Positions 57,410-64,000 of a stretch of DNA of 64,000 bases are shown here, piece by piece. The notes under the pieces are model-generated. The model was not told where the DNA came from. It saw only the letters and a list, made by a program, of their open reading frames with translations, and ran no database searches. The translations under genes and the position numbers were made by a program. Location of the stretch: positions 37,965,753 through 38,029,752 of the forward strand of contig CM018683.1 of NCBI GenBank assembly GCA_009363875.1, given 5' to 3'. The DNA is from Mikania micrantha (lineage: Eukaryota > Streptophyta > Magnoliopsida > Asterales > Asteraceae). Within the stretch, counting starts at the first letter, position 1; every line of letters starts with the position of its first letter.

Positions 57410-57421
57410 GCTCTGATACCA
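57410..57421 (-). promoter_or_regulatory. Primer binding site of B (TGGTATCAGAGC)
   Basis: iMet-type site three bases inside the LTR end; continues as CAAGG in element sense. Confidence 0.93.
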
Positions 57422-57424
57422 ACC

Positions 57425-60400
57425 TTTCACATCCCTGCGCCGCGTGCGGAATCCACGGCGCGGTGACGTATGAACAGTTGAATCATGCACAAGTATTGAA
57501 TAAGAACAACCACAACGGATTACTATGTTTCATAATGTTAAGACAGTTGTTTAGTTACAGACAGCTATCTACCAAAAGAAAGACAACTACAGACCCAAAA
57601 TATAGTTACAAAATAAGACTTCAAACAAGACAAGTAAACAATTAGGATTTAGTGTGTTTCTAATCCATCCTAGCATGTTTCTTCATCTTGTTCTATCTTA
57701 GTATGGTCTCCTTAGTTGTCTTTGAGAATGCCTTAAACCTGATTACCTGAAACACGTGAAAAGTAACTGTCAACTACAGACGTAGTTGGTGAGAACAATA
57801 GGTTTAATCATTTGTAAACATGAGTATATGATATAAGGCATAGGTAAGTTAAAGCAACATAAGATTCACACGGATGAGCTGCAACCCAAACTAACATCAA
57901 GTAAGAAAATGAGTGTAAACAGTCCAATCACTGTTTGCACGAGAGTCAACATATAATATCAAGTCCCAAACCACGTTTGGAGTTAGATAATGTGTCAACA
58001 GTTTTGATAAAACCATATGTAACCGAAATCTGCAGTTAGTTTATAAAACAGATTTAAAAACTAACTGCAGCAATCGGTCTGCCCCAATGTGTGTGTCCGC
58101 TTTCCCTTGTTGTGATCACCCAGTACTAACGCTAATGAATATGATACTTGATGCTTTTACAAGTTTGTTTACAACAATAGACACCATGTTTTCTGAATCT
58201 TACTTTAACCAAATGTGTTAATGCCTTATTTGATAACATGAATTGAAAACCAAGATTTAATTCCACGAATTAAATCCTTTGTTTTGTATACCATGAAATG
58301 AATCTCTTGATTTGAATGCCATGATGTGAGCCACTTGATTTGAATACCATGTTTTGAACCACTTGATTTGAATACCATGTTGTGAACCACTTGATTTGAA
58401 TACCATGTTGTGAACCACTTGATTTGAATACCATGAAATAGTGACCTTGTGTAACAACAAGGTTTATAACAAAAGAGTTTATAAAACCATTTATTTAAAA
58501 GTGTTTATCCTTCATAAATACATTTGAGTAAATTTGTTACAAAACAGTTCAAAGATCCCTTATAAAACCTTTTTAGTGAAAAGAGTTTAGTAATTAATAA
58601 GTCCTTTAAAACAGTTGATGAATTCCTAGGATTCGTACAATGAATCCATAATGTTTATAAGCATACACACACCTTGTGTAATGAAATATGATTGTAAACA
58701 ATTGTTTTGATCACGTGTTCCACCCCAAAACAGTTATAAAAACAGTAAAAGAGGGGCTAAAGTTCTCACCTGTCTGCAGTAGACTCTGAACTAAACAGTT
58801 AGCAAGTAGCAAACAGGACTTCTAATTGTTTCCTATAACATTGTAATCATACATAAGATATAGGATTTATAATTGTATAGACTTTGATTCATTGATTTAC
58901 TTGTGTTCTCTTGAACCTGATTGTTGTGAAAACTTGAAAGTTATGAATTGAATCACTTGATTGATCATGGGTCCAAGAAACGAATATGAAATGTATGAAT
59001 ATATTTAAGTGTTCTAGACTCTTGTGACTATGAATTGATCTCATTATTAGTTTAGGTTAATCTTAACCCAACTAAATCAATTCATAGACAATGTGCATTG
59101 TAGACCACCACATGGGCCATTTAAGTTAATGATGGCCCAATTGGAGGTGGTGTTGGGCCAAACAAGGTGTAAATAGATCATGTAAAGTTCCATTGTGATA
59201 TTGGCCAACTAAAGATCCTCATGGTCAAACTAGCTCAATCGTGCTTGATTTAAACCTATGGACCATGTTGCTAAAGGAATTTGGGCCTTGTTGCATTGGA
59301 TTTGGGCCGGATATCATTGAATTGGGCTCATTCTAATGTGGGCCGAGCTAATACAATTGGTTGGGCCAAGGTATACAAAGAAATTTGCATGTTGTTGGCT
59401 CGGTTACCCCCCCTTGGCAGCGAACCTTTTTGGTTTCCCGGCCTAGGGTTCGGCCAACATCATGATATGGTTCGGCCCTCTAATGTTCAGGCAAGGTTCG
59501 ACTAACATGTCATCAGGTAGGTTCGTGGATTTATACAAGGCTTGAGTACCAGCTAGGGTTCGCCCCATGCACACGTAGGTTCGCAAACACACTGGTTCGC
59601 CTGCATGAGAAGGGTCGTCCCTATGCAGAGGTTCGGTGAAATAGGAGTAGTTCGGCTGGTCATGAAGGTTCGCAGCAAGGAGGGTTCGTTGATCACTATC
59701 TGGTTCGTGAAGGCTCGTGGCTCCTTAGGGTTCGCTTGGGTTTGCTCATGCACGATGGTTCGGTTGAGACATGGTTCGGCAGTTGAGCAACGAACCACGT
59801 AGGGTTCGTCTGAGTTAGCTGAAGGTTCGTGATGATGGTTATGGTTCGTTGATGGCTCGTGGACTCTCTATGGTTCGGCCAATGCTCACACGAACCATTG
59901 CAGGGTTCGTGAAGTCCCTTGAGATTCGGTCATGCCAAAGTGAAGGTTCGGCCAGGAAACCTTCCAGCGAACCTGTACGAACATCATCACCATCATCGAA
60001 CCAACAACTCCAGGCCACGATCTAAGTCATTCTACTCTCGATGAAGGTTGCTACATGTGCGAAACTCGAAGGATAATGCAAATAAACCGTGTATTTCACG
60101 AACTCACAAACGAAAACCCTAATCTCGTGATCTTTCAAGCTTCATTACCTCGCGATTTGCTGGATGGATCTGCGAAAATCTTGTACTTCCGTGTAGAGGA
60201 TGTCGAGGGCTTCGCGTGGACACCGAGAACACCCAAATCCGTTGAGTAACGAGTGAGATACGATCGTTTAAAGTGGGTTTTCTAGAGAGAGAAAGGCTTG
60301 GCCGAAAATTCTAGTGAGAGAAAGTGGTGTAGGTGAAATAAATGAGGATTTAAGCCTTGTTCAAGGCTTTTATAGTCCGGGTGGTGTTCGGGTTCGTTTC

Positions 60401-61010
60401 AGCCGCTCGGTTCGCGTTTCCGGAACGTAACGCGTATTTTACGCGGTTTTAAATAACAAGAGTTGTTAACTCAAATTAATGATGAGTTTCAAAATTGTAA
60501 AAATATAAAATAATTAATATAATTATTTTTTTACTCTTCGTCTGTTGCCAGATCGTTAAACATTCACGATTACGTGTATACCCGAAATCGCGTACGTTTT
60601 CAGATCGTATTAAAATATTTAAAGTCGTTTAATCATAATTATAAGTTCAACATTCATATTATTATGGATCGTCACCCACAATTATACTCAGTCTCTCTTA
60701 CAAATTACGATTTTTGTTGAATTAATTGTCATAATATTCGTCTCGACACTACGCACTAACACTAACCTGTTACACCGAACGCAATATATATATAGGGCTC
60801 ACTCTCGCTGCCCACCACTGTTTCGATATAACCAGTTACTGTTCTTGCCTAGTGAAATCGACTGTAAATAAATAATACATACTTGTTAAATGATAAAGAT
60901 TCTAACACACAAGCACATAATGACACATGATTCCCATTGACTGACTGAACATGGATACACACTGTTCTAACACTGTTCACTACTACATGACTAAATGTAC
61001 AAATGTTACA
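57425..61010 (-). repeat. LTR shared by B (5') and C (3'), 3.59 kb
   Basis: One LTR is flanked on the left by B's primer site and on the right by C's polypurine tract (61011-61028). Contains the 28-bp repeat (58274-58440), CGAACC array (59413-60005), TATAAAAG (60367-60374) and U3 block (60784-60831). Confidence 0.94.
59413..60005 (-). repeat. CGAACC array in the shared B/C LTR
   Basis: Nearly identical to 49440-50040, about 30 units. Confidence 0.85.
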
Positions 61011-61043
61011 GTCTCCCCTAGTTAAGGGAATTTCGTCCCGAAA

Positions 61044-64000
61044 TTAACTAGCCGAAGATACTGTAAAAAGATAAGGGTACTTAAGCTTCATCTGGTCTTC
61101 ACGTTCCCAGGTGAACTCAGCACCGCGTTTGCCCTCCCATCGCACTTTCACGATCGGGATACGGCTGCGTTTAAGTTTCTTGACCCCATGATCCATGATC
61201 TCAACTGGACGTTCAATGAATTGCATGTTGTTCTGAATCTGTATGTCTTCCAGTGGAATCTGAACATCATGATCTGCCAAGCATTTCTTAAGATTCGATA
61301 CATGAAAAATATCGTGAACATTGCTTAGCTCCACTGGAAGTTTGAGTTTGTAGGCTACGGGACCAATCCGTTCCAGGATCTCAAAAGGTCCAACGTACCT
61401 TGGTGCAAGTTTCCCTCTCTTCCCGAATCGGACAACGCCTTTCCAGGGAGAAACTTTGAGTAAGACTCGGTCACCGACTTGAAACTCAAGCGGTTTCCGA
61501 CGTCGATCAGCATAACTCTTCTGCCGATCTCGTGCGGCCTTAAGCCGTGACTGAATGATTGTGATCTTGTCTGATGTTTCCTGAATGAGTTCTGGTCCTA
61601 CGACCTGTGAGTCACCAATCTCGGTCCAACAGACCGGTGATCGGCACTTTCTACCATATAGAGCTTCGAATGGTGCACATTGAATGCTCGTATGATAGCT
61701 ATTGTTATATGAAAACTCAATGAGTGGGAGATGAGTGTCCCAACTTCCACCGAAGTATATAACACAAGAACGAAGCATGTCTTCAAGTGTTTGGATAGTC
61801 CTTTCGCTTTGGCCGTCAGTTTGAGGATGATACGCCGTGCTAAGATTAACACGCGTTCCCAAAGCCTTTTGCAATGATTGCCAAAAGCGAGAAGTGAAAC
61901 GACTATCACGATCAGATATGATTGATGTTGGTGTACCATGACGTGCAATGATTTCGTTGATGTACAGAGTGGATAGCTTCTCCATTTTGTAATCCTCTCG
62001 GATAGGGAGAAAATGAGCAGATTTGGTGAGTCGATCAACGATCACCCAAATCGAATCGAAACCTCGTGGAGTTCTCGGCAACTTTGTTATGAAATCCATG
62101 GAAATTTGCTCCCATTTCCATTGAGGAATTTCAGGTTGCTGTAGAAGTCCCGAAGGTTTTTGATGTTCTGCTTTGACCTTTGAACATGTAAGACATTTTC
62201 CCACATACAGTGCTATGTCTTTCTTCATTCCCGGCCACCAGTAAGATGTCCTCAAGTCTTGATACATCTTGTCGGCTCCAGGATGAACTGAGTATCGCGA
62301 CTTATGAGCCTCATCACAGATGAGTGTGCGCAATTCTTCAGACTTTGGAATCCAAATGCGGCCGTTGAGATATAACACCCCATCAGATCGGGTTCTAGTT
62401 TCTTCTCGATGCCACAATCCAAGTCTGTTTTGAGTTGATTATCTGTTACTACCTGTTGTTGTGCAATACGAATCAAGTCTTTCAAGTTTGGCTGTGTGTT
62501 GATCTCCATGGCTCTTACACGAATCGGTTTGACCGGTTCCTTGCGACTAAGAGCATCCGCCACCACATTGGCTTTACCCGGATGGTAACGAATCTCACAG
62601 TCGTAATCAGTTAGAAGCTCAACCCAACGTCGTTGTCTCATGTTGAGTTCTTTCTGATTGAGAATGTGTTGCAGGCTCTTGTGGTCTGTATAGATGACAC
62701 ATTTAGTAACGTACAGGTAGTGTCTCCAAATCTTTAATGCAAAGACCACAGCCCCTAACTCAAGGTCATGAGTAGTGTAGTTCTTTTCGTGAACCTTAAG
62801 TTGTCTTGAAGCATAAGCAATGACCTTGTCCCGTTGCATAAGTACACAACCGAGACCATGGTTTGAAGCATCACAGTAGACAATGAAATCATCACTGCCT
62901 TCTGGAAGACTAAGGATAGGGGAGTTGCATAACTTCTGTTTAAGAAGTTGAAATGCATCTTCTTGCTTCTGTCCCCATATAAATGCTTGACTTTTCTGAG
63001 TTAGTGTGGTAAGTGGCAAGGCTATCTTAGAGAAGTTTGCAATGAATCTTCTGTAATAACCTGCCAAACCCAGAAATGAACGAATCTCTGTTGGAGTAGA
63101 TGGAGTAGTCCAGTTCTTAATCGCCTCAATCTTGGCTGGATCTACATGTATTCCATCCTTGTTTATGACATGTCCTAAGAAGTGAACTTCCTTTAGCCAA
63201 AATTCACACTTTGAGAATTTAGCATAGAGTCGTTCAGCTCTTAGTAACTCTAAGACTTTCCTCAAATGATCTTCATGCTCTTGTTCCGACTTGGAATAAA
63301 TAAGTATATCATCAATAAAGACAATAACAAACTGATCCAAGTATGGCCTGCAGACTCGATTCATCAAGTCCATGAACACTGCAGGTGCATTGGTCAACCC
63401 AAATGGCATGACCACGAACTCATAGTGTCCATATCGAGTCCTAAACGCCGTCTTTGGTATATCCTCATCATTTACTCTTAACTGATGATACCCGGATCGT
63501 AAATCAATCTTAGAGAAGCAAGTTGCTCCCTGTAATTGATCAAACAGGTCATCGATCCTGGGCAGAGGATATCTATTCTTGATTGTCAACTTGTTTAGCT
63601 CACGATAATCAATACACATACGAAATGAACCGTCTTTCTTTTTGACAAAGAGAACCGGAGCTCCCCATGGAGAGAAACTCGGTCTTATGAAACCTTTGTC
63701 TAAAAGTTCTTGAAGCTGACTAGACAGTTCTTGCATCTCAGATGGTGCTAGTCGATACGGTGACTTCGCCACTGGGTTTGCTCCAGGGACGAGATCGATT
63801 CTAAACTCCACTTGTCGGATTGGGGGTAGTCCAGGCAAGTCTTCTGGAAATACGTCTGGATAATCTCTGATAACTGGAACGTCTCCAACTGCTTTCTTTT
63901 CAGGTTTCTTTTCTACCACGTGAGCCAGGAAAGCATAATACTTCTTCTTCAAGTACTTCCTCGCCTTGATGCACGATACAATCTTCTATCCGCGGCATGG
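61044..64000 (-). pseudogene. C protease(part)-RT-RNase H-integrase
   Basis: Same domains as A and B. A one-base deletion of G near 62390 (GATCGGG where B has GATCGGGG) shifts the frame between RNase H and the HHCC domain. TAG at 63986-63988 (TTG in A and B) lies upstream of the RT. Integrase downstream of the shift is open, with one substitution CVIYFGG for CVIDFGG. The lesions differ from B's, so B and C decayed independently. Confidence 0.93.

Larger units (their letters stand above)
55610..57424 (-). other. B untranslated leader with repeats
   Basis: About 1.8 kb without a gene. It contains two degenerate copies of a U3 block (55843-55888 and 56351-56392), a 66-bp tandem repeat (56713-57042) and the primer site next to the LTR. 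Confidence 0.75.
48294..61010 (-). mobile_element. Element B: Tekay-like, A family, with 3' LTR truncated
   Basis: 5' LTR 57425-61010 (shared with C), primer site, 1.8-kb leader, gag-pol, polypurine tract and a 3' LTR lacking its last ~840 bp. Coding text is nearly identical to A and C. Confidence 0.93.
57425..64000 (-). mobile_element. Element C: A-family Tekay-like element, 5' part outside window
   Basis: 3' LTR shared with B, inverted repeat (61029-61045), full pol and part of protease; gag and the 5' LTR lie beyond 64000. Confidence 0.92.

Overview
This window is repeat-dense plant nuclear DNA made almost entirely of nested LTR retrotransposons. I found no ordinary host gene, tRNA, rRNA or CRISPR array. 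The elements (long-LTR Tekay/Del-type chromoviruses, an Athila-type Ty3/gypsy element, and SIRE-like Ty1/copia elements with an extra ORF 3' of pol) point to a dicot. From memory, the extra ORF resembles proteins common in Asteraceae genome annotations, so a daisy-family plant is my best guess; no search was possible.

Layout. (A) 1-7489, +: 3' part of a Tekay-like element with an open gag-pol frame and a 3.67-kb LTR. It sits in (D) 7490-12447, +: a related element's integrase end and 4.18-kb LTR. D in turn sits in (G) 12448-13118, -: a copia gag fragment. LTR 13119-13580 joins G to (E), a minus-strand accessory ORF ('ORF3') running 41777->41077 and 16327->13613. E is split by (F) 16333-41071, -: a complete copia element with 389-bp LTRs and TTTGA target duplications. 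F's own ORF3 is split by (H) 18238-31112, -: a complete but decayed Athila-like element with ~1.7-kb LTRs and CACTT duplications. A low-complexity spacer (42230-43330) separates E from (J) 43330-46565, +: another ORF3 copy, head-to-head with E. J is fused to (K) 46566-48293, +: a chromovirus integrase/LTR fragment. Then (B) 48294-61010 and (C) 57425-64000, both minus: two copies of the A family sharing one LTR (57425-61010).

The most interesting signal is a pairing of accessory ORF and short-motif arrays. Each copia lineage carries a 3' ORF with basic nuclear-localisation-like clusters, a coiled coil and an acidic tract. The same short motif is clustered in that lineage's LTR and again around a TATA box just upstream of the ORF (TTCGAGTAC/GTACACGAA in F; AGGTTCG in E/G/J). 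The Athila element H shows a parallel arrangement with a GTCGCGTAGCGCGAC-like motif. CGAACC arrays also fill the LTRs of the unrelated chromoviruses A, B/C and D. I propose, as inference only, an element-encoded nuclear factor acting on its own dispersed sites, comparable in logic to the VANC proteins of VANDAL transposons. Most coding regions other than A carry stops or frameshifts, many of the stops being C-to-T changes.
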